Below are positions 1 to 6,990 of a DNA stretch of 6,990 bases, one piece after another. Position 1 is the stretch's first letter; each line of letters begins with the position of its first letter. Where the stretch lies: the NCBI GenBank assembly GCA_030152125.1, contig JASLIR010000441.1:1-6990 (forward strand). Reading direction: 5' to 3'. The notes under the pieces are model-generated. The model worked only from the letters and a program-made list of their open reading frames with translations, did not search any database and was not told the DNA's origin. The translations under genes and the position numbers were made by a program. The stretch is from Alkanindiges sp. (GTDB lineage: Bacteria > Pseudomonadota > Gammaproteobacteria > Pseudomonadales > Moraxellaceae).

Positions 1-1548
1 GGCGTGGAAATTATGGGCTCCGAAGGCTATCTGCTCAACCAGTTTATTTCTCCCCGCGTTAACCAGCGCACTGACCGCTGGGGCGGCCCGGTAGAAAACC
101 GCATGCGCTTTCCACTGGAAATTGTAAAGGCCATACGCAAGGCGGTAGGTGACTCGTTTATCCTTGTTTATCGCCTGTCTTTGATTGACCTGGTGCCTAA
201 TGGAAATAACTGGGCTGAAGTAGTGACCATTGCCAAAGCACTGGAAGCAGCAGGTATTACCATTCTCAATACCGGCATTGGCTGGCACGAGGCAAAAGTT
301 CCGACCATTGCCACGCAGGTTCCACGCATGGCATTCCGACAGGTTAGCACGCAAATCCGGCAGGAAGTGAATATTCCAGTCGTTGCCTCCAACCGTTTTA
401 ATAACCCGGAGGACTGCGAAGAAACCCTGGCTGCCGGGGATGCCGACCTTATTTCCATGGCACGCCCGCTATTGGCTGACCCGGATTTTGTTAACAAGGC
501 AGCGGCTGGAAAAGCGGATAGCATCAATACCTGTATTGCCTGTAATCAGGGTTGCCTGGACCTGGCCATGAAAAATAAACGCGCAACCTGCCTGGTGAAT
601 CCGCGTGCCGCCTATGAAACAGAACTGGTTTATCTGCCAGCCAAAACAAAAAAGAAAATTGCCGTGGTTGGCGGAGGCATGGCCGGTTTAACCGCAGCCA
701 CCGTTGCAGCAGGCCGTGGTCATGATGTTACCTTGTTTGAGTCCGCGCATGATGTTGGTGGCCAATTCAATATTGCTTCCAACATTCCAGGCAAGGAAGA
801 ATTTAAGGAAACCATCCGCTATTACCGCCAGGAAATTAAGCGTACCGGGGTAAAAGTGGTGTTAAATACCCGCGCAACCAGCAGCACGCTTGCAGCATTT
901 GATGATGTGGTGATTGCCTCCGGGGTAAAACCGCGCATTCCCAGAATAGAGGGCATTAACCATCCCAAGGTACTAAACTACCAGCAGGTGTTACGCGGTG
1001 AGGTGGAGGTTGGCCTGCGCGTCGCAGTGATCGGCTCTGGCGGTATTGGGGTAGATACCTGAGAATACCTGCTGGAACACCCGAACCAGACGGTACAGCA
1101 GTATTGTGAACAATGGGGTATTGACCTATCGGTATCTGAAGAAGGCGGCCTGACCCATGCCAAGCGACCTGCCAAAAGCCGGGAAATCTGGCTGTTACAG
1201 CGTAAGGCTGGTGACCGCCGTATGGGTTCCGGGCCGGGAAAAACCACTGGCTGGTTACACCGTGCTATCCTGAACCAGCATGGTGTTAAAATGCTGGCCG
1301 AAGTGGAATACCTGAAAGTTGACGATGCAGGCTTGCACATCCGCATCAAGGATGAGATCCGGATTTTGCCTGTTGATCACGTGATCCTGTGTGCCGGTCA
1401 GGAATCGGTACAGGAGCTGTTCACACTGGACGACAAAGGCCAGCCTGACCAGTCCAACTACCATGTGATTGGTGGTGCCCGCTTTGCTGGCGAGCTGGAT
1501 GCCAGACGTGCCATCCGTGAAGGTGCCCAGCTTGCCGCACGCTTGTAA
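1..1548 (+). pseudogene. fadH: 2,4-dienoyl-CoA reductase (NADPH), 5'-partial and interrupted by an in-frame TGA
   Basis: FadH reduces 2,4-dienoyl-CoA with NADPH during beta-oxidation of polyunsaturated fatty acids, using FMN, a 4Fe-4S cluster and FAD. The frame is open from base 1, which corresponds to about residue 157 of the 672-residue E. coli enzyme, so roughly the first quarter lies outside the window. Visible (numbered from base 1): the GSEGY motif with Tyr10 (E. coli catalytic Tyr166); GIGWHEA with His96 (His252); the cluster cysteines 178, 181, 185 and 197 with the exact CX2CX3CX11C spacing; the FAD loop GGGMAG at 224-229; and the second nucleotide loop GSGGIG at 345-350. Codon 354 is TGA (1060-1062). 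After it the same frame resumes at once with FadH-like sequence (QRKAG, GKTTGW, ILCAGQE, GELDARRAI) to TAA at 1546. Total length matches E. coli to within one residue, so there are no indels. As read, translation would stop before the C-terminal third and lose the rest of the NADPH/FAD domain. Family identity is very sure; whether the gene is really dead (mutation, sequencing error or readthrough) is not. Confidence 0.88.
1060..1062 (+). other. In-frame TGA stop within fadH
   Basis: The codon follows GVDT directly after the GSGGIG loop, at the small-residue position of the GxGxxGxxxA nucleotide-binding pattern; E. coli FadH has alanine here (GFDTA). The next codons, GAA TAC CTG CTG, continue the expected helix. 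Alanine codons need two changes to become TGA; glycine GGA, arginine CGA or cysteine TGC/TGT need one. TGA also appears to be the natural stop of the ABC gene in this window, which argues against a genome-wide reassignment of TGA. Confidence 0.9.
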
Positions 1549-1575
1549 ACAAGTAACATATCTTTAAAAGAAAAG

Positions 1576-1603
1576 CCTCTTCAGGTGATACCTGGGGAGG
1601 TTT
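1576..1603 (+). terminator. Rho-independent terminator after fadH
   Basis: An 11-bp stem pairs 1576-1586 (CCTCTTCAGGT) with 1590-1600 (ACCTGGGGAGG) around a 3-base GAT loop, including two T-G wobbles, followed by TTT and an AT-rich stretch. It begins 28 bases after the fadH TAA stop. The T-run is short, so termination may be only moderate. Its presence argues that icd is transcribed separately. Confidence 0.6.
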
Positions 1604-1912
1604 AAATAATAACTATGAAAGCAGCTTTAAACCATTTAGGCCAACCGCTCCAGCACCCGCTCCTTAATACTCGCCACTGCCCAAAACATGCTCCATCCAG
1701 CCAGTGATGGTTGCTTTTGGTCTGGCATTCGTGGTCAATACATTCCATCATTGTGTTTATAAGGCCACAAAAACGGCTGCTATCCAGTCCTGAGTTTAGC
1801 CAGCCAGCCACGCTTTCAACCCTATAACAGCACCTGGCCGCGTATTTAACACGACTAACACTAAAGTATTCACTGAGATTCATGACTAGCTGTAGAGCCT
1901 GTCATAAAGTAA

Positions 1913-1921
1913 TGCTATATT
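1913..1921 (+). promoter_or_regulatory. Candidate extended -10 promoter for icd
   Basis: TGC followed by TATATT (1916-1921) fits an extended -10 element (TGn plus a hexamer one base off TATAAT). No good -35 hexamer lies about 17 bases upstream, which is typical of extended -10 promoters. Transcription would start near 1928 and give an untranslated leader of about 100 bases before the preferred icd start. This is pattern matching only. Confidence 0.35.
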
Positions 1922-1927
1922 CTCAAA

Positions 1928-1938
1928 CGCAATTTGCG
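1928..1938. repeat. Small inverted repeat at the predicted icd transcription start
   Basis: CGCAA-T-TTGCG is a perfect 5-bp inverted repeat around one central base. It lies 6 bases downstream of the candidate -10, where a bound repressor would block initiation. The arms are short enough to occur by chance, and I do not recognise the site as that of a known regulator. Confidence 0.25.
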
Positions 1939-2030
1939 CCAGCCAAAAAGCACATGGAACTAAAACCTAAGAAAATTGTGCACCTATCGCAAGCAGAATG
2001 CCTTTGTTCCACAAACCGCGAGACGACGAG

Positions 2031-4268
2031 ATGAGTAACCAGCAATCCACTATCATCTACACCCTGACCGACGAGGCGCCTCGCCTGGCTACAGCATCAC
2101 TCCTGCCCATCGTGCAGGCGTTTACAACACCAGCAGGCATTGAAGTCGCTACCAGCGACATTTCGGTGGCCACCCGTATTCTGGGACAGTTCCCGGAACT
2201 ACTGACTGAGGCACAACGTGTGCCTAACACCCTGAGCGCACTGGGTGCGCTCACCTTGCAACCTACTGCCAACATTATCAAGCTGCCCAACATCAGTGCT
2301 TCGGTGGCGCAGGTTAAGGCTGCTGTTAAGGAATTGCAGGACAAGGGCTACAACATTCCTGACTTTCCGGATAACCCGCAGACCGAAGAGGAAAAAGAGA
2401 TCCGCGTGCGCTATAACAAATGCATTGGCAGTGCGGTTAATCCAGTGCTGCGCGAAGGCAACTCTGACCGCCGTGCGCCTGCGGCGGTGAAAAACTACGC
2501 ACGCAAGCATCCACATAGCATGGCTGAATGGAGCCAGGCTTCGCGTTCGCATGTGTCACACATGCATGCAGGCGATTTTTACCACGGCGAACAGTCCATG
2601 ACGCTGGATCGTGCACGTGACGTAAAAATGGAGCTCATCACCAAGCGTGGTGAAGCCATTGTATTAAAAGCCAAACTGTCGCTGCTGGACCGGGAAGTCA
2701 TCGACTCCATGTTCATGAGCAAGAAGGCACTGGTTGCTTTCTATGAAAAAGAAATTGAAGATGCGCACAAGACCAGCGTGATGTTCTCGCTGCACGTTAA
2801 AGCCACCATGATGAAAATTTCCCACCCCATCGTGTTCGGCCACTGCATCAAGATTTTCTACAAGGATGCCTTCGAAAAGCACGGCAAGCTGTTCGACGAA
2901 CTTGGCGTAAACGTCAACAACGGAATGGTTGATCTTTACAGCAAAATTGCCGTGCTGCCGCAAAGCCAGCAGGACGAGATCCGTCAGGACCTGCACGCCT
3001 GCCACGAGCACCGCCCCAAACTGGCCATGGTCGATTCCGCCAAGGGCATTACCAACTTCCACTCACCCAATGACGTGATTGTGGATGCCTCCATGCCGGC
3101 AATGATTCGTAATGGTGGCAAAATGTATGGTGCTGATGGCCGCCTGAAGGATGTAAAGGCAGTTATGCCTGAATCAACTTTCGCGCGTATCTATCAGGAA
3201 ATGATCAATTTCTGCAAATGGCATGGCGCTTTTGATCCGACGACCATGGGCACTGTTCCCAATGTCGGCCTGATGGCACAGCAGGCCGAAGAATACGGCT
3301 CGCACGACAAAACTTTTGAAATACCGGAAGATGGCGTAGCCAACATTACTGATCTGGCGACTGGCGAAGTGCTGATGAGCCTGAACGTTGAACAGGGTGA
3401 CATCTGGCGCATGTGCCAAACCAAGGATGCCGCTATCCGTGACTGGGTGAAGCTGGCCGTCACCCGTGCCCGCCACTCCGGTATGCCGGTGGTGTTCTGG
3501 CTGGACTCCTACCGCCCGCATGAAAAGGAACTCATCACCAAGGTTAAAATGTACCTGCACGAACACAACACCATTGGCCTTGATATCCAGATCATGAGCC
3601 AGGTACGTGCCATGCGCTATACGCTGGAACGTGTGATTCGCGGGCAGGACACCATCAGTGCGACCGGCAACATTCTGCGTGACTACCTGACCGACCTATT
3701 CCCTATCATGGAACTGGGTACTTCGGCCAAGATGCTGTCCGTTGTGCCGCTGATGGCCGGTGGTGGCATGTACGAAACCGGTGCTGGTGGTTCGGCGCCC
3801 AAGCATGTGCAGCAGCTCACTGAAGAGAATCACCTGCGCTGGGATTCGCTGGGTGAGTTTTTGGCGCTGGCAGTAAGCCTGGAAGAAATGGGGATCAAGA
3901 ACAGCAACGCCAAGGCAAAAGTGCTTGCCCAGACACTCAATACGGCTACCGGCAAGTTACTGGACAACAGTAAGAGCCCGTCTCCCAAGACAGGTCAGCT
4001 CGATAACCGCGGCAGCCACTTTTACCTGACCCTGTACTGGGCGCAAGCACTGGCTGAGCAAAGCGATGATGCCGAGCTAGCTGCCAGGTTCAAGCCACTG
4101 GCGGAAACGCTGGCCGCGAATGAACAGACCATCATTGATGAACTGGCGACGGTACAAGGCAACCCGGCTGATATCGGCGGTTATTACCTGCCGGATGAAA
4201 CCAAACTGGATGCCGTGATGCGCCCAAGCAGTACATTTAATGCTGCACTGGCATCTTTAGCCGGTTAG
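2031..4268 (+). CDS. icd: Monomeric NADP-dependent isocitrate dehydrogenase
   Basis: This cytoplasmic TCA-cycle enzyme oxidatively decarboxylates isocitrate to 2-oxoglutarate and makes NADPH. It belongs to the monomeric class II family (Azotobacter and Corynebacterium type, about 740 residues), not the 45-kDa dimeric E. coli type. The 745-residue product is full length. Residues matching the isocitrate/metal site of the Azotobacter enzyme are present: Ser134 in [16 protein letters not shown] with Arg141 and Arg147, Lys257, Asp352, Tyr422, and Arg550-Asp551-x3-Asp555 in ILRDYLTD. The NADP region has APKH (Lys591, His592) and Arg603. I chose ATG 2031 because family members begin near this [17 protein letters not shown] segment; an in-frame ATG at 1998 would add 11 residues. 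Neither start has a strong Shine-Dalgarno. The gene stands alone, with a candidate promoter upstream and a strong terminator downstream. The symbol icd is used by function; some genomes use idh or icd2. No frame damage is seen. Confidence 0.96.
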   Translation: MSNQQSTIIYTLTDEAPRLATASLLPIVQAFTTPAGIEVATSDISVATRILGQFPELLTEAQRVPNTLSALGALTLQPTANIIKLPNISASVAQVKAAVKELQDKGYNIPDFPDNPQTEEEKEIRVRYNKCIGSAVNPVLREGNSDRRAPAAVKNYARKHPHSMAEWSQASRSHVSHMHAGDFYHGEQSMTLDRARDVKMELITKRGEAIVLKAKLSLLDREVIDSMFMSKKALVAFYEKEIEDAHKTSVMFSLHVKATMMKISHPIVFGHCIKIFYKDAFEKHGKLFDELGVNVNNGMVDLYSKIAVLPQSQQDEIRQDLHACHEHRPKLAMVDSAKGITNFHSPNDVIVDASMPAMIRNGGKMYGADGRLKDVKAVMPESTFARIYQEMINFCKWHGAFDPTTMGTVPNVGLMAQQAEEYGSHDKTFEIPEDGVANITDLATGEVLMSLNVEQGDIWRMCQTKDAAIRDWVKLAVTRARHSGMPVVFWLDSYRPHEKELITKVKMYLHEHNTIGLDIQIMSQVRAMRYTLERVIRGQDTISATGNILRDYLTDLFPIMELGTSAKMLSVVPLMAGGGMYETGAGGSAPKHVQQLTEENHLRWDSLGEFLALAVSLEEMGIKNSNAKAKVLAQTLNTATGKLLDNSKSPSPKTGQLDNRGSHFYLTLYWAQALAEQSDDAELAARFKPLAETLAANEQTIIDELATVQGNPADIGGYYLPDETKLDAVMRPSSTFNAALASLAG

Positions 4269-4280
4269 GTATTGCTGGCT

Positions 4281-4286
4281 TATAAT
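4281..4286 (+). promoter_or_regulatory. Possible -10 element (TATAAT) just after icd
   Basis: A perfect TATAAT lies 12 bases after the icd stop codon. The best -35 match at 18-base spacing is only TTAGCC (3 of 6), so the promoter is weakly supported. If active it would start a transcript near 4293 that ends at the terminator at 4352-4381, giving an RNA of roughly 90 bases. Confidence 0.2.
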
Positions 4287-4351
4287 CTCTGTGCTTTCAG
4301 GAGTCATAAGCCTGATAGAGCGTCTTTAAACAGGTTGACAGTTTTCAGTTT

Positions 4352-4381
4352 AAAAGCCAGCTATGCAAATAGCTGGCTTTT
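4352..4381. terminator. Strong terminator between convergent icd and the ABC gene
   Basis: AAAAGCCAGCTA (4352-4363) is perfectly complementary to TAGCTGGCTTTT (4370-4381), giving a 12-bp stem with a 6-base TGCAAA loop. T-rich sequence follows on the plus strand, and the A-run on the left arm gives a T-run on the minus strand. It should end icd transcription and could also stop read-through from the leftward ABC gene, whose stop codon is 142 bases away. Confidence 0.85.
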
Positions 4382-4523
4382 ACTTTTCTCATACCTTTGA
4401 TTCAAGGTTATCAGCAGCCCTGCTGTGTAAGACCATACTCAAATAAGGTCGTACATGAGAAATGCTTCAAGGAAACGCGCCTCATAAGCCGTCCCCTCAA
4501 CCAGTAGCGGCAGATCCTGCACT

Positions 4524-6296
4524 TCACTGCCCCACAGCTTCCACAAACTGCCGCCCCTGGGTTTGCAGCGTAAACAGCCTGGCGTATAAGCCGCCGGATG
4601 TTGTGGACAGCTCCTTGTGCCGCCCCTGCTCCAGCACCACACCATTTTGCAACACCAGTATCAGGTCGGCATTCATCACGGTGCTCAGGCGGTGCGCAAT
4701 AATCACCGAACTACGGCCAGTCACCAGACGCTCCAGCCCTTCCTGCACCAGATGTTCCGACTCGGAATCCAGCGCACTGGTGGCTTCATCCAGGATAATC
4801 AGTTGCGGGTCTTTTAAGATGGCACGGGCAATCGCCACACGCTGCTTTTCCCCGCCTGACAGCTTGATCCCGCGCTCCCCGACCAGGGTGTCATACTGCT
4901 CATCAAGACGCTGGATAAAGTCATCGGCATGGGCGGCCAGTGCAGCAGCACGCACATCTTCAATGCTGGCGCCGGGTCTGGCAAAGGCAATGTTTTCCCC
5001 GATGCTGTCGTTAAACAAGGCCACATCCTGCAACACCACCCCCATGACCGCACGTACACTGCGCTGCTGGTAATCGCGCAGGTCACGGCCATTAATCAGC
5101 ACACGGCCTTCACTGGGATCATAAAAGCGCATCAACAGCTTGACAATGGTGGTCTTGCCACTGCCACTGGTACCCACCAGTGCCAGTGTTTCACCGGCTG
5201 GCAAATTGAATGAGATATTCTTTAAGGCGTGGATGTCCTTGCCCGGATAACGGAAGCTGACGTTTTCAAACGAAATGGTTTCCAGTTGCTTGAGTTCAAT
5301 GGCATCCGGACGGTCATGATGTTCCGCTTCAACATCCAGCAGCTCAACCAGTCGCTCCGCCGTACTCTCAATTTCACCAGCCTGGTTCATCTGCCGTGAA
5401 ATCGGCGCGATGGAATTAATCAGGGTCTGGGTTAAGGTCAGTACCAGCAGGATATCACCTGTCGTATACTGATGATGCAGCGCACCACGGGTAATCAGCA
5501 CTACAGCAGCAAACACTGCAAAGGTATTGACGATATTCAGTGCCTGTTCCGAGCGCCATTGTGTGCGGTGCAGATTATTACGGGCAATTTTCCATTCCGC
5601 CTGGGTATCATCGTAACGCTGCTTGACGGCGGGCTCACCACCAAAGCTGCGCACCGTAGAAATATTGCCTACCATCTCGGCCAGTAGCCCGGTCATACGC
5701 CCGGCCAACGCCTGCCAGCCACGCCGGTAAGGCTTGGTCCAGCCAACCGTGCGGTACGATATCCAGAAGTTAAACACCACCACCAGCCCCATCAGCACAC
5801 CCACCACAGGTACTTTGATCAATAGGACGATAAGGATAAACAGCATTTGTAAAATGCCGGCCAGCGTCCCTTCGGTCAGTGACATCAGCCACATCGTGAT
5901 GGTGGTAATGGTGCCAAAGCGATCCATAATTTCGCCAACGCGGGTCTTTTCAAAATAATCAATCGACTTCTGCGTCATATTGTCGAAGACCCGCTGCCGG
6001 AACGTACTGACGGTATCCAGCCACAGGTCGTCAGCCTGTTTGTTCTGCAAGGCGCCAAACACCACCACCCCAAGGCGTAGCGCAAAAAACAGGGCTAATA
6101 ACAGGCCAGCATGCGCCACTGCCTTTTCATAGCTGATGCTGCCGGAATACAAATGCGAGATGACATCCACAATCCCCTTGTAAATGTAGGGTGTAGCGGT
6201 ACCAATAAAGGCAATGATGGTCCCCACCAGCATGACGCCAACAACCCGGCCACGATACTCCGGAATAAACTGTATGGTGCGCCAAAGATTTTTCAT
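4524..6296 (-). CDS. ABC exporter half-transporter (fused permease and ATPase domains)
   Basis: An inner-membrane ABC exporter subunit, expected to act as a homodimer or heterodimer. The 590-residue product has an N-terminal membrane domain (residues about 1-315) with hydrophobic segments near 18-38, 62-82, 143-160, 164-180, 255-270 and 280-300, the six-helix exporter layout. The ATPase domain follows: aromatic A-loop Tyr350, Walker A GTSGSGKTT at 375-383, Q-loop Gln423, signature LSGGEKQR at 479-486, Walker B LIILDEATS at 499-507 with catalytic Glu504, and H-loop His535. All are intact, so it should hydrolyse ATP. The arrangement resembles MsbA-like and multidrug exporters; the substrate cannot be read. 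I chose ATG 6296 because GGAAG lies 9 bases upstream; an in-frame TTG at 6305 abuts that GGAAG with no spacer. It starts 59 bases after the nitroreductase stop on the same strand, with no clear terminator between, so cotranscription is possible. Confidence 0.93.
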   Translation of the reverse strand: MKNLWRTIQFIPEYRGRVVGVMLVGTIIAFIGTATPYIYKGIVDVISHLYSGSISYEKAVAHAGLLLALFFALRLGVVVFGALQNKQADDLWLDTVSTFRQRVFDNMTQKSIDYFEKTRVGEIMDRFGTITTITMWLMSLTEGTLAGILQMLFILIVLLIKVPVVGVLMGLVVVFNFWISYRTVGWTKPYRRGWQALAGRMTGLLAEMVGNISTVRSFGGEPAVKQRYDDTQAEWKIARNNLHRTQWRSEQALNIVNTFAVFAAVVLITRGALHHQYTTGDILLVLTLTQTLINSIAPISRQMNQAGEIESTAERLVELLDVEAEHHDRPDAIELKQLETISFENVSFRYPGKDIHALKNISFNLPAGETLALVGTSGSGKTTIVKLLMRFYDPSEGRVLINGRDLRDYQQRSVRAVMGVVLQDVALFNDSIGENIAFARPGASIEDVRAAALAAHADDFIQRLDEQYDTLVGERGIKLSGGEKQRVAIARAILKDPQLIILDEATSALDSESEHLVQEGLERLVTGRSSVIIAHRLSTVMNADLILVLQNGVVLEQGRHKELSTTSGGLYARLFTLQTQGRQFVEAVGQ

Positions 6297-6355
6297 GTAT
6301 TGCAACTTCCAAAATAGTACGTTTATTTTTTACAACTTAAGCCGCATCAGCGCAG

Positions 6356-6985
6356 CTATTCAGCAAAACTGAACCGCCCTTCGGCAATCAATTCCCGCAG
6401 CGGCTTTCTGCTGCTCGGCTGTTCACGCGCCTGCAAATCTTCCGGCAGCGCCGTGTGTGCCGCCTGACGGCCAATCGCAATCGCCACATTGACGTGATAG
6501 CCCTCAGGAATAGCCAGTGCTTCCACGGCACGGCCACGGTCAAAACCACCGATAGCATGGGTGCGCCAGCCGGAAAATTCTGCCTGAAACGCAAGGCTGG
6601 CCCAGGCAGCACCGGCATCCAGCGCATGGCTGCGCAGTGGCGTTACTTCGGTATTGCCCTTGCGCACATGGGTGGTTTTGGACACCAGCACCACCAGTGC
6701 CGACGCATTTGCCGCCCAGCGCTGGTTATTTTCATTCAGCAAATCAAATAGCGTTGCCCAGTGTTCGCTGCCGCGCAGCGCATAAATAAAACGCCAGGGT
6801 TGCGAATTATTGGCCGAAGGTGTCCAGCGTGCTGCTTCAAAAAAACTGAACAGGGTTTTTTCGTCCAGCGCTTCACCGCTAAATGAACGCGGCGACCAGC
6901 GTTGCAGGAAAAAATCCTGCACCGGATGTTCTGCCTGGCGTGTTGAGGCAGGAACGGGATTGGCTGCGAATAAAGTGGTCATCAT
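6356..6985 (-). CDS. Nitroreductase-family FMN-dependent oxidoreductase
   Basis: A soluble flavoprotein of the nitroreductase superfamily, which uses NAD(P)H and FMN to reduce nitroaromatics, quinones or similar acceptors; the natural substrate is unknown. The product is 209 residues, a normal length. Near the N-terminus RWSPRSF (residues 29-35) is the usual phosphate-binding Arg-x-Ser-x-Arg type motif of the family, and SANNSQPWRF (57-66) is the conserved FMN-contacting Asn-x-Gln-Pro-Trp segment. ALDAGAAWASLAFQA (121-135) fits the helix that lines the flavin site, and AIGGFD (144-149) the following loop. Starts at ATG 6985, ATG 6982 and TTG 6988 are all in frame; the ribosome-binding site is beyond the window edge, so the exact start is open and a longer N-terminus cannot be excluded. 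The gene ends in TAG and is followed 59 bases later by the ABC gene. Confidence 0.88.
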   Translation of the reverse strand: MMTTLFAANPVPASTRQAEHPVQDFFLQRWSPRSFSGEALDEKTLFSFFEAARWTPSANNSQPWRFIYALRGSEHWATLFDLLNENNQRWAANASALVVLVSKTTHVRKGNTEVTPLRSHALDAGAAWASLAFQAEFSGWRTHAIGGFDRGRAVEALAIPEGYHVNVAIAIGRQAAHTALPEDLQAREQPSSRKPLRELIAEGRFSFAE

Positions 6986-6990
6986 CAACT

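Larger units (their letters stand above)
1604..2030. other. Intergenic region between fadH and icd; no convincing gene
   Basis: This 427-base stretch lies beyond the fadH terminator. A 93-codon minus-strand open frame covers 1883-1602, but it is unusually rich in Trp and Cys, has no clear ribosome-binding site and runs into the fadH terminator, so I do not call it a gene. A shorter minus-strand frame at 1728-1636 (30 codons) looks more protein-like, ending in an amphipathic IKERVLERLA tail, but it also lacks a ribosome-binding site. The right third carries the candidate icd promoter and a small inverted repeat. I see no tRNA, repeat array or mobile-element end. Confidence 0.5.

Noticed and set aside
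1060..1101. TGA as a selenocysteine codon: CTGCTG (1069-1074) can pair with CAGCAG (1096-1101) shortly downstream, vaguely like a bacterial selenocysteine-insertion hairpin
   Set aside because: FadH is not a known selenoprotein family and the position is a buried small residue in the nucleotide-binding loop, not a redox cysteine. The stem has a large 21-base loop and arises from simple Leu-Leu and Gln-Gln codon pairs.
1602..1883. 93-codon minus-strand open frame between fadH and icd
   Set aside because: Composition is odd (many Trp and Cys), it has no ribosome-binding site, and it runs through the fadH terminator hairpin.
2664..3566. Minus-strand open frames of about 130 codons opposite icd
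   Set aside because: They mirror the codon pattern of a full-length, well-conserved icd and show no recognisable domain.
4335..4340. Consensus TTGACA -35 hexamer
   Set aside because: No acceptable -10 lies 16-18 bases downstream; that position falls inside the terminator stem.
4462..5073. 203-codon plus-strand open frame
   Set aside because: It lies opposite the ABC ATPase domain, whose motifs are all intact on the minus strand. Its Ser, Cys and Arg-rich composition is typical of an antisense shadow.
6297..6355. Terminator or promoter between the nitroreductase and ABC genes
   Set aside because: Only a 3-bp stem and AT-rich sequence are visible; no hairpin with a T-run and no well-spaced -35/-10 pair.

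Overview
The window holds four protein-coding loci in a convergent layout. Two read rightward in the left part (fadH, then icd) and two read leftward in the right part (a nitroreductase-family gene, then an ABC exporter gene). The gene families, roughly even base composition and sigma70-like elements suggest a Gram-negative proteobacterium, probably gamma or beta. I cannot name the genus from the sequence alone.

Region by region: 1-1548 is the 3' three quarters of fadH, the 2,4-dienoyl-CoA reductase of the old-yellow-enzyme type. Its reading frame is broken by one in-frame TGA at 1060-1062, exactly in the nucleotide-binding loop, but continues without any frame change to a normal C-terminus. 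A hairpin terminator follows at 1576-1603. The gap 1604-2030 carries no convincing gene; it contains a candidate promoter for the next gene. 2031-4268 is a complete monomeric (class II) NADP-dependent isocitrate dehydrogenase with all expected active-site residues. The 255-base gap 4269-4523 contains a perfect 12-bp stem terminator between the convergent gene pairs, and a possible very short transcript between icd and that terminator. 4524-6296 (minus) is a complete half-size ABC exporter, and 6356-6985 (minus) is an FMN-dependent nitroreductase-family protein whose start lies a few bases from the window edge.

How they work together: FadH uses NADPH to reduce dienoyl-CoA intermediates in the breakdown of unsaturated fatty acids, and the isocitrate dehydrogenase is an NADPH source, so the left half is core redox and carbon metabolism; the two genes are separated by a terminator and are not an operon. 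The nitroreductase and ABC genes are 59 bases apart on one strand with no visible terminator between them and may be cotranscribed, though their substrates cannot be read from the sequence.

I did not find a new multi-gene system. The points most worth a second look are the in-frame stop in an otherwise intact fadH and the possible small RNA downstream of icd.
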